This document shows positions 44,337 through 52,421 of a DNA stretch of 64,000 bases, piece after piece. The notes under the pieces are model-generated. The model did not search any database, was not told the DNA's origin, and saw only the letters and a list, made by a program, of their open reading frames with translations. The stretch spans positions 248,001-312,000 of the forward strand of contig CAWAHU010000003.1 in assembly GCA_963781955.1 (NCBI GenBank). Direction: 5' to 3'. The stretch's first letter is position 1. Each line of letters starts with the position of its first letter. Source of the stretch: Bog-473 sp963781955. GTDB taxonomy: Bacteria > Actinomycetota > Acidimicrobiia > Acidimicrobiales > RAAP-2. The translations under genes and the position numbers were made by a program.

Positions 44337-45160
44337 GTCGTGATCGCCCCGTCGATGGAGAGGATGGCGCCGGTGACGTAGTCGGCCTCGTGCGAACCCA
44401 GGTAGGCGAATGCTCCGGCGATCTCGTGCGGATAGGCGAAGCCGATCGGCGACGTCAGGCGCTCGATGAGCTTCCAGTCGGCGTCGGCCGGCGGGCCGAA
44501 GGCGTGGATGATCGGCGTATCCACCCCTCCGGGTGCCACGCCGTTGACGCGCACGCCACGGGCCATGTACTCCACGGCCAGCGACATGGTGAGCAGTCGC
44601 ACGCCACCCTTCGACGCGGAGTACGCGGCCGAGTAGGGCTGGCCTTTCATGCCCGCCGTGGAGACCGTGTTCACGATCGACCCGCCGTGCTCGATCATGT
44701 CGGGCAACACCGACCGGCACATCAGGAACGTGCCGGTCAAGTTGACGGCGATGATCTTGTCCCAGGCGCTGAGGGTCTCGTCGGGGGTATGGGCGAAGCC
44801 CCCGATGCCGGCGATGTTGCAGAGGTTGGTGATGGTGCCGAGCTCGTCCTGGGCCTCCACCACCACGCGCGCCACTTCGTGCTCGTCGGTCACGTCGCAG
44901 CGAAGCGCGACGGCACGCCCCCCGGCGGCGGCGGACTCCTGGTTGATCTCGGCGGCCACCGCCTCAATGGCATCCTCGGAGACGTCGAGGCACGCCACCG
45001 CGCCGCCCTCGGCGGCCAGCCGGCGCGCCGTGGCCCGGCCGATGCCCGACCCGGCCCCGGTCACCAGGGCCACGTGCCCGGCATACCGACCGGGAGTGAT
45101 CGCCTCGGGGGCGGTCCCGCGCGTCGGGTCGGACTCGCCGACTCTCTTGGTGGGGCTCAT
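44333..45160 (-). CDS. Short-chain dehydrogenase/reductase
   Basis: The 275-residue SDR has the cofactor motif TGAGSGIGRA at about residues 34-43, a downstream Asp favouring NAD(H) (ACLDVSEDA), CNIAGIGG in place of NAG, and the catalytic YSASK. Its ATG overlaps the stop of the acyl-CoA ligase gene (ATGA). The pairing with a ligase suggests oxidation of a hydroxyacyl-CoA or an alcohol. The location in a glycosyltransferase operon is odd. The substrate is unknown. Confidence 0.87.
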   Translation of the reverse strand: MSPTKRVGESDPTRGTAPEAITPGRYAGHVALVTGAGSGIGRATARRLAAEGGAVACLDVSEDAIEAVAAEINQESAAAGGRAVALRCDVTDEHEVARVVVEAQDELGTITNLCNIAGIGGFAHTPDETLSAWDKIIAVNLTGTFLMCRSVLPDMIEHGGSIVNTVSTAGMKGQPYSAAYSASKGGVRLLTMSLAVEYMARGVRVNGVAPGGVDTPIIHAFGPPADADWKLIERLTSPIGFAYPHEIAGAFAYLGSHEADYVTGAILSIDGAITT

Positions 45161-46830
45161 GCACGCTCCTTCTCGTCACGGTCGGGCTCGTCGGATTGTC
45201 CGGCCGGGGCACTGCCTAGCACCCCCGGAACGGACCGAGCGCGGCGGGCCGCCAGCGCGGCCCGCCGCTCCACCGCGCCCCGCTCGGCCAGCGAGGACAG
45301 GCTGGACGGGTCGACCTTCATCATGGGGGTGAGCGGGAGCTCGTCCACCACCACCAGGGCGTCGGGGGCCTTGTAGTCCGCCAGCGCCTGGGCGCAGTGG
45401 GCCCGGAGCTCGCCCAGCTCCGGCCTGGCGCCCGGTGCCGGGACCACGACGGCGACGCCGACCTCCCCGAGGACGTCGTCGGGCCGGCCCACCACGGCGA
45501 CCCGGGCCACCGAGGGGTGGGCGGCCAGGACCTCCTCCACCTCGGCGGGGTACACGTTGTACCCGCCGCGGATGTAGCGCTCGTGCGCCCGGCCCGAGAG
45601 CTGGAGGTTGCCCTCGGCGGTCAATCGCCCGAAGTCGCCGGTCCGCACCCACCCGCCGTCGGTCACCACGGCCGCCGTGGCCTCCAGGTCGACGAGCTCG
45701 GCCGCGCTGTGGCCGCGGCCTGGCCCCCGCGCCCAGTACCCGCGCATGGTGGCGGCCGAGCGCAGCAGCACGCGCCCGACCGCCCCCGCCGGCACCGGCC
45801 GATCGTCGTCGTCGAAGATGGCGAGCTGGACCCCGGTCACCGGTCGTCCCACGGTCGTGGCCACCTCCTCGTCCGACGAGGAGAGCGTGGTGCTGGTGCC
45901 CAGCGACGTCTCCGTGGAGGTGTAGCGGACGACCACAGGGACGCCGAAACGGCGCCGCACCTCGGCGACCATGGACGCCGCCATGCGCGCCGCACCCGTG
46001 GTGGCGATCCGCAGGGAGCTCAGGTCGACGCGGTCGAGCTCCGGGCTGGCCAGCATCAGGGCGTACTGGGTCGGGACGCCCTGGGCCACGGTGATCCGCT
46101 CGCGGGCCATGATCCGCAGGGACTCGTCGGCGCTCCATGGCGTGGGGGTGATCACCGTCGTCACCGCGTTGGCGATCTCATCCCACGCCCGCGTCATGTA
46201 GCCGACGTGTGCGAAGGGCACCGGGAACAATCGTCGGTCACCGGGCTGGCAGATGACGTCGGTCCCCAGCGCCACCGCCGCCAGGTTGGCGTGGTCGAAG
46301 AGCGCTCCCTTGGGCCGGCCGGTGGTTCCGCTCGTCCAGACGAGCGCCACCGGGTCGTCGGAGCGGAGGGCGGGCCACGAGGACGGTGGGTCCCCGGTCC
46401 AGGCGGCCCGCAGATCGGCCCGAGCGATCTGCGCCACGGTTGCGGCACCCCGCGGCAGCGTCGCGTCCGGGTCGGTCACCAGCAGGGCCGGCGTCGTGCG
46501 CTCCACGATGGAGGCCACCTCGCCCGCCCCCATGCGCGGGTTGATGCCCGAGGTGATGGCGCCGAGCCGGGCCGAAGCGGCGTAGACGACCGCGTAGTCC
46601 ATGCAGGAGGGCAGCATCAGGCAGATCACGTCTCCCTTGGACACGCCGTGGGAGGCGAGGAGGCCCGCCACGCCGTCGGCGGCGCGGTCCCATTCGGCGA
46701 AGGTGAGCGACCGGCGGGCTTCGGCGCCGGCCGGCTCCACATAGGCCTCGGTGTCCCCGTTGACCTGCGCCGCCTCACGCAGCACCGACGCCACCGTCTC
46801 GTGCCGGTCGACGGGAATGCGCGCTGGCAT
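45157..46830 (-). CDS. AMP-dependent acyl-CoA ligase
   Basis: The 557-residue ligase has VWTSGTTGRPKGALFDH at about residues 165-181, RYTSTETSLGTS, the GWVRTGDFGRL hinge and YIRGGYNVYPAEVEEVL, with a C-terminal LPLTPMMKVDPSSL carrying the catalytic lysine. It belongs to the general acyl-CoA synthetase class and is distinct from the two FadD19-like ligases at 1267 and 4138. It heads the six-gene glycan operon. TACCAT 11 bases before the ATG may be its minus-10. Confidence 0.87.
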   Translation of the reverse strand: MPARIPVDRHETVASVLREAAQVNGDTEAYVEPAGAEARRSLTFAEWDRAADGVAGLLASHGVSKGDVICLMLPSCMDYAVVYAASARLGAITSGINPRMGAGEVASIVERTTPALLVTDPDATLPRGAATVAQIARADLRAAWTGDPPSSWPALRSDDPVALVWTSGTTGRPKGALFDHANLAAVALGTDVICQPGDRRLFPVPFAHVGYMTRAWDEIANAVTTVITPTPWSADESLRIMARERITVAQGVPTQYALMLASPELDRVDLSSLRIATTGAARMAASMVAEVRRRFGVPVVVRYTSTETSLGTSTTLSSSDEEVATTVGRPVTGVQLAIFDDDDRPVPAGAVGRVLLRSAATMRGYWARGPGRGHSAAELVDLEATAAVVTDGGWVRTGDFGRLTAEGNLQLSGRAHERYIRGGYNVYPAEVEEVLAAHPSVARVAVVGRPDDVLGEVGVAVVVPAPGARPELGELRAHCAQALADYKAPDALVVVDELPLTPMMKVDPSSLSSLAERGAVERRAALAARRARSVPGVLGSAPAGQSDEPDRDEKERA

Positions 46831-46883
46831 GGCGGGCGGCGATGGTACCAGGGCTCACGGCGGGACCGGCCGTGCCCGCCTCC

Positions 46884-46889
46884 TATGCT
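46884..46889 (+). promoter_or_regulatory. Minus-10 TATGCT, leaderless start of fbiA
   Basis: TATGCT is followed by exactly seven bases and the GTG at 46897. The in-frame ATG at 46885 lies inside the hexamer and would not be transcribed from this promoter. Confidence 0.55.
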
Positions 46890-46896
46890 CGTCCGC

Positions 46897-47844
46897 GTGC
46901 TGGTGGCCCTGTGCGGCGGCGTCGGGGCCGCTCGGATGCTCTCGGGGCTGGTGCGCGTCATCCCACCCGAGGACATCACGGCCGTGGTGAACGTCGGCGA
47001 CGACATGGTGCTCCACGGCCTGCACATCAGCCCCGACCTCGACACCGTCACCTACACCCTGGCCGGCCTGGACAACCGGGAGACGGGATGGGGCGTGGCC
47101 GGTGAGAGCTGGACGGTCATGGACGAGTTGGCCCGCCTCGGCGGCGAAGACTGGTTTCGTCTCGGCGACCGCGACCTGGCCACCCACCTGTTCCGCACCG
47201 GCCGCCTGCGCGCCGGCGAGCCGCTGAGCGCGGTGACGGCAGAGCTGGGCCGGCGGCGCGGGGTCGGCGTGCGGCTCCTCCCGGTCACCGACGACCGCCT
47301 GCGGACCCGCGTCACCCTGGCCGAGCAGAGCGTGCTCGGGCCTCGGGGCACCGAGGTCGCCTTCCAGGACTACTTCGTCCGCCTGGGCCACAACGTGGCC
47401 GTACGGGGCGTGCGCTTCGAAGGAGCCGAGGCGGCCCGGCCCGCGCCCGGGGTCATGGAGTCCCTCGGGACCGCGGAGGTCGTCGTCGTCTGCCCGTCCA
47501 ACCCGGTGGTCTCGATCGGGCCGCTGTGCGCCGTCCCTGGCGTGCTCGAGACCCTGATGACGCGGCGGGAGCGGGTCGTGGGGGTGTCGCCCATCGTCGC
47601 CGGCGCCGCTCTCAAGGGCCCGGCCGACCGGCTCCTGGCCGAACTCGGCTTCGAGCCATCCGTGGTCGGCGTGGCCCGCCTCTATGCGCCGTGGATGGGC
47701 ACGTTGGTGATCGACGAGGCCGACGAGCTCCACGCAGGAGCCGTGGAGGCCGAGGGTATGCGTTGCGTCGTGACCCCGACCGTCATGAGCTCACCCGAGC
47801 GGGCGGCCGCACTGGCGCGGGTGGTGGTCGGTGCCACGCGCTGA
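46897..47844 (+). CDS. fbiA: 2-phospho-L-lactate/phosphoenolpyruvate transferase (F420 biosynthesis)
   Basis: The 315-residue product begins VLVALCGGVGAARMLSGL and continues VNVGDDMVLHGLHISPDLDT, typical of CofD/FbiA. In actinobacteria FbiA transfers a phosphoenolpyruvate-derived (or phospholactyl) moiety to the deazaflavin Fo. The GTG at 46897 is chosen because it sits seven bases after TATGCT and gives the usual family N-terminus. It overlaps cofE by 14 bases. Its presence implies the organism makes F420, consistent with the LLM oxidoreductases at 19-21 kb. Confidence 0.9.
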   Translation: MLVALCGGVGAARMLSGLVRVIPPEDITAVVNVGDDMVLHGLHISPDLDTVTYTLAGLDNRETGWGVAGESWTVMDELARLGGEDWFRLGDRDLATHLFRTGRLRAGEPLSAVTAELGRRRGVGVRLLPVTDDRLRTRVTLAEQSVLGPRGTEVAFQDYFVRLGHNVAVRGVRFEGAEAARPAPGVMESLGTAEVVVVCPSNPVVSIGPLCAVPGVLETLMTRRERVVGVSPIVAGAALKGPADRLLAELGFEPSVVGVARLYAPWMGTLVIDEADELHAGAVEAEGMRCVVTPTVMSSPERAAALARVVVGATR

Positions 47845-48607
47845 GGGCCCCCGGGGCGGGGGGGCGCACTCCGCAACGCCCCTGCCGGGTGGGATCCAGG
47901 TGATCCCCCTCACGGGAATGGGCGAGGTGTCGCCGGGCGACGAGCCGGCCGCCTGCATCGCCGAGTGCGTGGCGCCGGCCCGGCCGGGCGGCCTCGCCCT
48001 GCACGACGGCGACGTCGTCGTGGTGACCCAGAAGATCGTCTCCAAGGCCGAGGGCCGGCTGGTCCCCGTCGACCACGACGACCCGGCGGCCAAGGTGGCG
48101 CTCGTCGAGCAGGAGTCGGTCCGCATCCTGCGACGCCGGGGCGAGCTCGTGATCAGTGAGACCCGGCACGGCTTCGTCTGCGCCAACGCAGGCGTCGACC
48201 TGTCGAACGTGTCTGACGGCACGGCGGCCCTGTTGCCCGACGACCCCGACCGCTCGGCCCGCCGGATACGAGCCGGGCTGCGGCGGGCACTCGGCGTCGA
48301 AGTGGCGGTCATCGTCTCCGACACCTTCGGTCGGACCTGGCGGCGCGGCGTGACCGATGTGGCCATCGGCTGCGCCGGCGTCGCCGCCGTCGTGGACCTC
48401 AGGGGCACTCCCGACGCCCGCGGGCGCCAGCTGGTGGCGACGGAGGTGTGCGTGGCCGACGAGATCGCCTCGGCCGCCGAGCTCGTCATGGGCAAGGACC
48501 GCAACGTCCCGGTGGCAGTGGTGCGGGGCGTGCCGGGGGGGTGGTTGCGAGACGGGTCGGTTCGCACCGAGGTCGTCAGGCCGCCGTCCGAGGACCTCTT
48601 CCGCTGA
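47831..48607 (+). CDS. fbiB: Coenzyme F420-0:L-glutamate ligase (CofE/FbiB N-terminal type)
   Basis: The 258-residue protein has IQVIPLTGMGEVSPGD, VVVTQKIVSKAEGR, ANAGVDLSNV and SDTFGRTWRRGVTDVAIG, the conserved CofE motifs. It adds glutamates to F420-0. Mycobacterial FbiB has a further flavin-binding nitroreductase-like domain of about 190 residues that is absent here, so reduction of dehydro-F420-0 must be done by another protein if the PEP route is used. The GTG at 47831 overlaps fbiA; a GTG at 47899 would remove a poorly conserved leader. Confidence 0.88.
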   Translation: MPRAEGPRGGGAHSATPLPGGIQVIPLTGMGEVSPGDEPAACIAECVAPARPGGLALHDGDVVVVTQKIVSKAEGRLVPVDHDDPAAKVALVEQESVRILRRRGELVISETRHGFVCANAGVDLSNVSDGTAALLPDDPDRSARRIRAGLRRALGVEVAVIVSDTFGRTWRRGVTDVAIGCAGVAAVVDLRGTPDARGRQLVATEVCVADEIASAAELVMGKDRNVPVAVVRGVPGGWLRDGSVRTEVVRPPSEDLFR

Positions 48608-48615
48608 GGTCCCAC

Positions 48616-48644
48616 GACCGCGCCACGCCCCAGTGGCCGCGGTC
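48616..48644. terminator. Strong hairpin between convergent genes
   Basis: GACCGCG-CCAC, the loop GCCCCA, GTGG, one bulged C and CGCGGTC form an 11-pair stem. It fills the 39-base gap between the fbiB stop and the epimerase stop. There is no T tract, but the placement fits a bidirectional terminator. Confidence 0.55.
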
Positions 48645-48646
48645 GC

Positions 48647-49597
48647 TCAGTCGAGCCGGGAACGCACGAAGTCGAGGACGGCCCGCGTCCCGTCGGCCAG
48701 CTCGGTCCAGGGCCGCCAGCCGAGCTGGATCGACGCCCGCTCGATGTCGAGGCTCGAGCGCAGCAACTCCCCACTGCGCAGCGGCTTGTCGACACGGTCC
48801 ACCTCTCCGCCGAACTGCGCCGTCATGGTGCCGAGCAGCTCGTTGACCGAGGTCTCGCGGCCGGTCCCCACGTTGCACACCAGCCCACCGCCCCTGGTGG
48901 CGCCGCGCACGAACGCGTCGACCACGTCGTCCACGTAGACGAAGTCCCGTGTCTGTTCACCGCCGCCGAACACCGTGACGGGCTCGCCCTTGAGGATCCG
49001 CTCGGCGAATATGGCCACGACGCCCGCCTCTCCGTGCGGATCCTGGCGGGGCCCGTAGACGTTGCTGAGGGCGAGCGCACAGAATTCGAGAGCGTGCAAC
49101 TCGCGGTAGGCCACCAAGTAGTCGATCACCGCCTTCTTCGAGACGCCGTACGGAGAGAGCGGCTGCTGGGAGTGCGCCTCGCGCACCGGGAGGTCCTCGG
49201 GGGCGGGCTCACCGTAGAGCGTCCCGCCGCTGGCTGCGAAGACGACCCGCTCGGCCTCGGCCTGCCTCGCCCCTTCGAGGACGTTGAGCGACCCGATGAT
49301 GTTGACCATGGCGTCGAAGCCCGGGCGGGCCACCGAGACCCGCACGTCGGCCTGTGCTGCCAGGTGGAAGACCAGCTCGGGGCGCCGGCGTGCCATGAGC
49401 TCGGTCACCGCCGGCTGGCTGATGTCGGCTTGGTGGATGGTGAGCGCCCGGCCGGCGTTGGCCCGCGCCTCGGACAGGTTCGACAACGAGCCCGTGGAGA
49501 AGTCGTCGACCACGTCGACCTCGTGCCCCTCGACAAGGAGCCGGTCAACCAGGTTGGACCCGATGAACCCGGCGCCTCCCGTCACCATCGTGCGCAT
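48647..49597 (-). CDS. NAD-dependent epimerase/dehydratase, UDP-glucose 4-epimerase-like
   Basis: The 316-residue extended SDR reads MVTGGAGFIGSNLVDRLL, VDDFSTGSLSNL, FHLAAQADVRVSV, YGVSKKAVIDYLVAY (YxxxK) and LSNVYGPRQDPHGEAGVVAIF, matching the GalE-like group. It probably interconverts a nucleotide sugar at C4. It is the last gene of an operon after the guanylyltransferase-like gene (16-base gap), with GGGAGAGGA before the ATG. Confidence 0.87.
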   Translation of the reverse strand: MRTMVTGGAGFIGSNLVDRLLVEGHEVDVVDDFSTGSLSNLSEARANAGRALTIHQADISQPAVTELMARRRPELVFHLAAQADVRVSVARPGFDAMVNIIGSLNVLEGARQAEAERVVFAASGGTLYGEPAPEDLPVREAHSQQPLSPYGVSKKAVIDYLVAYRELHALEFCALALSNVYGPRQDPHGEAGVVAIFAERILKGEPVTVFGGGEQTRDFVYVDDVVDAFVRGATRGGGLVCNVGTGRETSVNELLGTMTAQFGGEVDRVDKPLRSGELLRSSLDIERASIQLGWRPWTELADGTRAVLDFVRSRLD

Positions 49598-49613
49598 GAC
49601 CGCTGTCCTCTCC

Positions 49614-50690
49614 CTAGCCCGACACTCTCTCGCCGTCGACCACCGTCCCCGACGAGACGACAGCGTCCGCTCCGAGTACCGAGACGGCGCGCACGTCGGC
49701 CCGCTGCCCGACAATGGACCGTGGCCCCATGATGGAGCCGGCGACCTTGGCGTCGGCCGCGACGTGGCAGCCATCCATCAGCACCGAGTCGGATATGACG
49801 GCGCCGGTCGAGACGACCGAACCGCGCCCGACGATGCAGCGCTCGACCCGGGCACCTGGCTCGAGAACGCAGCCGGCGAACACGACCGACGGTCCCACCA
49901 CGTCGCCCTCGAGGTCGCTGACCCCCTCGGTGAGCACGCCGTCACCCCGGTCGGCCAGGCCCGGGGCCACGACCGGCCCCCGCTTGCCGGCCAGGTAGTC
50001 GAAGTTCGCCTCGAGGAACGCCCCCGGCGTGCCCGTGTCGAGCCAATAGGCGGTGTCGGAGCGGGCGAAGAGCCGGCCGTCGCGCACCATCGCCGGGAAG
50101 GTCTCGCGCTCGATCGACACCCGGCCAGTCACGGGGATGCGCTCGAGCACCGACGGCTCGAGCACATAGGTGCCCGCGTTGATCTCGTTGGTGGGCGCGT
50201 CGTCGCGCGGCGGCTTCTCCACGAACGCGACCACCCGGCCGTCGTCGTCGGTCGGGACGACGCCGAAGGCCGACGGGTCGGACACCGGGTGCAGGGCGAT
50301 GGTGCCCTCTGCACCACGCTCGCGGTGAAATGCCATCAGACCCGTCAGATCGAGGTCGGTGAGCACGTCGCCGTTCACCACCACGAACGTGTCGTCAACC
50401 CCGGCGAAGGTCGCCGCGAACCGTACGGCTCCCGCCGTGTCGAGCGGCTGGGGCTCCACGGCGTAGGCGAGGGCCACCCCGGCGGCGGTCCCGTCCGGGT
50501 AGGCCTTCATGAAGGCGTCGGGCAGGTAGCCGAGGGAGAGGACGGCCTCGTCGATGCCGTGTGAGGCCAGCTGGCCCAGAACCCGCTCGATCATCGGCAC
50601 CCCGACGATGGGGAGCATCTGCTTGGGCGACGTGAGGGTGAGGGGGCGCAACCTCGTCCCCTCGCCGCCGACGAGCACGACGGCCTTCAT
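49614..50690 (-). CDS. manC: Nucleotidyltransferase, mannose-1-phosphate guanylyltransferase-like
   Basis: The 358-residue protein has the pyrophosphorylase signature VLVGGEGTRLRPLT, SPKQMLPIVGVPM, VVVNGDVLTDLDL and VEKP, plus a C-terminal left-handed beta-helix (VERCIVGRGSVVS, ISDSVLMDGCHV). It is of the RmlA2/ManC type found in actinobacteria and likely makes GDP-mannose. Together with the phosphomannomutase at 27.7 kb it would supply the glycosyltransferases. A glucose-1-phosphate thymidylyltransferase role is the alternative. Confidence 0.82.
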   Translation of the reverse strand: MKAVVLVGGEGTRLRPLTLTSPKQMLPIVGVPMIERVLGQLASHGIDEAVLSLGYLPDAFMKAYPDGTAAGVALAYAVEPQPLDTAGAVRFAATFAGVDDTFVVVNGDVLTDLDLTGLMAFHRERGAEGTIALHPVSDPSAFGVVPTDDDGRVVAFVEKPPRDDAPTNEINAGTYVLEPSVLERIPVTGRVSIERETFPAMVRDGRLFARSDTAYWLDTGTPGAFLEANFDYLAGKRGPVVAPGLADRGDGVLTEGVSDLEGDVVGPSVVFAGCVLEPGARVERCIVGRGSVVSTGAVISDSVLMDGCHVAADAKVAGSIMGPRSIVGQRADVRAVSVLGADAVVSSGTVVDGERVSG

Positions 50691-50700
50691 TGCTTCGTGG

Positions 50701-51510
50701 TCACTTCTTCGAGGTTGACGTGGTCGACGAGGGCTGCGTGGTCGTCGTGGCCGGGACCATGTGCACCGTCGTCGTCGTCTGGCCGGCCACCGTTGTCGTC
50801 GTCTGCGGGGTGGTCCCTCCCGAGAGCACCTGGAGCAAAGCCGTGATGGTCGACGCCGGCGGCTTGGGCAACGAGGTACCCGACGGGACGAAGCCGACGG
50901 TGATGAGCTGGCGGTTGAGGAGCTTGAGGTCGGCCGGGCTCACCGAGGTGATCCCCCCGGTCTCCTGGACCTGGCCGTTCGAGCCGGTCGCGGTCGAGAT
51001 GGTCCACCAGCGTGCCTGGACCTCGCCCACCTTGCCGGCGTCCGGGGTGCCCGAGGCGCACCGCTGGCCGTTCTTGTACGCCGGCACCTTGCTCGACGGG
51101 TACTTGAGGGTGGTGTTGGTCAGCGTGAGGCCGCTGTATCCCTCGGCGAACTTCCCGAGGGTGGCGTTGTTGCCGGCCTCACTCGAGCTCTTGGGCGCGA
51201 TCACGAGGACGCCGTCGCCCGAGGTGGTCAGCCCGGTGGTGGCTGTCGCAGGCGACGCCGCCAGCGCGGGCTGCATGGTCCCGCAGATGTCGAACGCCAG
51301 CCCGGCGTGCCACGACGTGCCCACAGTGGGCTGGACCGAAGAGGGGCTCTGGTCGTACTGGTACTTGGCGAAGAAGATGGAGCCCACGCCCAAGACGACG
51401 ATCACGACCAGCGCGGCGTACCAGTTCACCGGCATCTGCCCGCGGTAGGTGGCGCCACCACCCGTCGCGGCGGCGCGTGCGACCGATTTTCCAGAGGAGC
51501 TTCTCGCCAT
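50701..51510 (-). CDS. Membrane-anchored protein of unknown function
   Basis: The 269-residue product has a short basic N-terminus, one membrane helix (WYAALVVIVVLGVGSIFFA) at about residues 30-48, an extracytoplasmic domain with a Cys pair (DICGTM; GQRCASG) and a Thr-rich tail (TTTTVAGQTTTTVHMV) that may be glycosylated. It lies between the BTAD gene (14 bases) and the guanylyltransferase gene (10 bases), so it is in that operon. The family was not recognised. Confidence 0.72.
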   Translation of the reverse strand: MARSSSGKSVARAAATGGGATYRGQMPVNWYAALVVIVVLGVGSIFFAKYQYDQSPSSVQPTVGTSWHAGLAFDICGTMQPALAASPATATTGLTTSGDGVLVIAPKSSSEAGNNATLGKFAEGYSGLTLTNTTLKYPSSKVPAYKNGQRCASGTPDAGKVGEVQARWWTISTATGSNGQVQETGGITSVSPADLKLLNRQLITVGFVPSGTSLPKPPASTITALLQVLSGGTTPQTTTTVAGQTTTTVHMVPATTTTQPSSTTSTSKK

Positions 51511-51524
51511 GGCGGGAGGCAACC

Positions 51525-52253
51525 CTACAGCCTGGCGGCACTCACCCCGGCTGCAGGCAGGCCCCCCACGAGCCGCAGGTAGAGGGCGGTCGTCTCGGCG
51601 TGGAGCTCCTCCCCGGCCAGCGTGCGCAGCTCTGCCACGGCACCCCGCAGCCCCGCCCGGTTTCCCTGCGCTTCGGTGGCGCGGAGCAGCATGCGGTACA
51701 GCCGCTCGTCGTAGGGGCTGACGAGCAGCGCCTGGCGGACGACCCACGAGGCCTCGGCACCCCCGTGGCACCGGATCAGCTCGTCGGCGGCACTCAGCGC
51801 GGCGTCGACCACCATCGCCTCGATCCGGGCCCCAGTCCCGTCGAGGACCACCCAGTCGGCGCGGCGCAGGCCGCCGAAGACCCCTCCCCGGACGAGGCGC
51901 ATCGCCTCGAGGACCCCTGTCGGGTCGCCCGGACCCGACAGGGCCGCGAAACGCTCGACGTCGGTGGTGACCGTGTCCCCCAGGCGGAGCCCGGGGCCAC
52001 GGGGCAGGTGCAGGGCTCCATCGGGGCCACGGCCGAGGGCCCGGCGGCAGTCCGACGCCGTCGAGTGCACCGTCGCCTGCGCCACGGGACGGTCCGGCCA
52101 CAACGCGAGGGACCACTCGTCGTGTCGCACCGTGCGCCGGTGCAGGGCCAGGTAGACGGCCAGCTCGCGAGCGGCGGGGCGGCGGAACGGGGCCGCCGTC
52201 CCGGTCACAGCCACCGGGCCGAGCACCGCCACGTCGACGGCACCGGGGATCAT
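51525..52253 (-). CDS. BTAD-type (SARP-like) regulatory protein
   Basis: The 242-residue protein begins VDVAVLGPVAVTGTAAPFRR and has a winged-helix-like segment (LAVYLALHRRTVRHDEWSLALWP) and a BTAD tail (ALLVSPYDERLYRMLLRATEA). This layout is found in SARP-type activators and in small proteins next to LysM or envelope genes. It heads the operon with the membrane protein and GDP-mannose genes and may regulate them (inference). No ATPase domain is attached. Confidence 0.75.
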   Translation of the reverse strand: MIPGAVDVAVLGPVAVTGTAAPFRRPAARELAVYLALHRRTVRHDEWSLALWPDRPVAQATVHSTASDCRRALGRGPDGALHLPRGPGLRLGDTVTTDVERFAALSGPGDPTGVLEAMRLVRGGVFGGLRRADWVVLDGTGARIEAMVVDAALSAADELIRCHGGAEASWVVRQALLVSPYDERLYRMLLRATEAQGNRAGLRGAVAELRTLAGEELHAETTALYLRLVGGLPAAGVSAARL

Positions 52254-52302
52254 GACGGGGAACGGTCGGGGTGACCCGCGGTGATCCGCGACATCACAAC
52301 CG

Positions 52303-52376
52303 TGGGGGCGGAGGGATTCGAACCCTCACTGTGGGCGGTTTAAGCGCCTCGCCTCTACCGATTGGGCTACGCCCCC
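52303..52376 (-). tRNA. tRNA, anticodon UAA (Leu by anticodon), short variable loop
   Basis: Read on the minus strand, the 74-base gene has a perfect 7-bp acceptor stem (GGGGGCG/CGCCCCC), a D arm with GG, the anticodon loop CTTAAAC, a five-base variable loop (ACAGT) and a perfect T arm (GAGGG-TTCGAAT-CCCTC). The discriminator is A and CCA is not encoded. The loop gives anticodon UAA, which reads the Leu codon UUA. Bacterial tRNA-Leu normally has a long class II variable arm, missing here, so the identity is uncertain. The anticodon stem's outer pair is A-C. Confidence 0.8.
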
Positions 52377-52421
52377 CGCCCCATTCTTGACCGGTCACGC
52401 CGGCCCCGTGAGGATGACGTG

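Noticed and set aside
46885..46896. ATG at 46885 as the fbiA start
   Set aside because: It is inside the TATGCT hexamer, and GTG 46897 gives the family-like N-terminus seven bases downstream of it.
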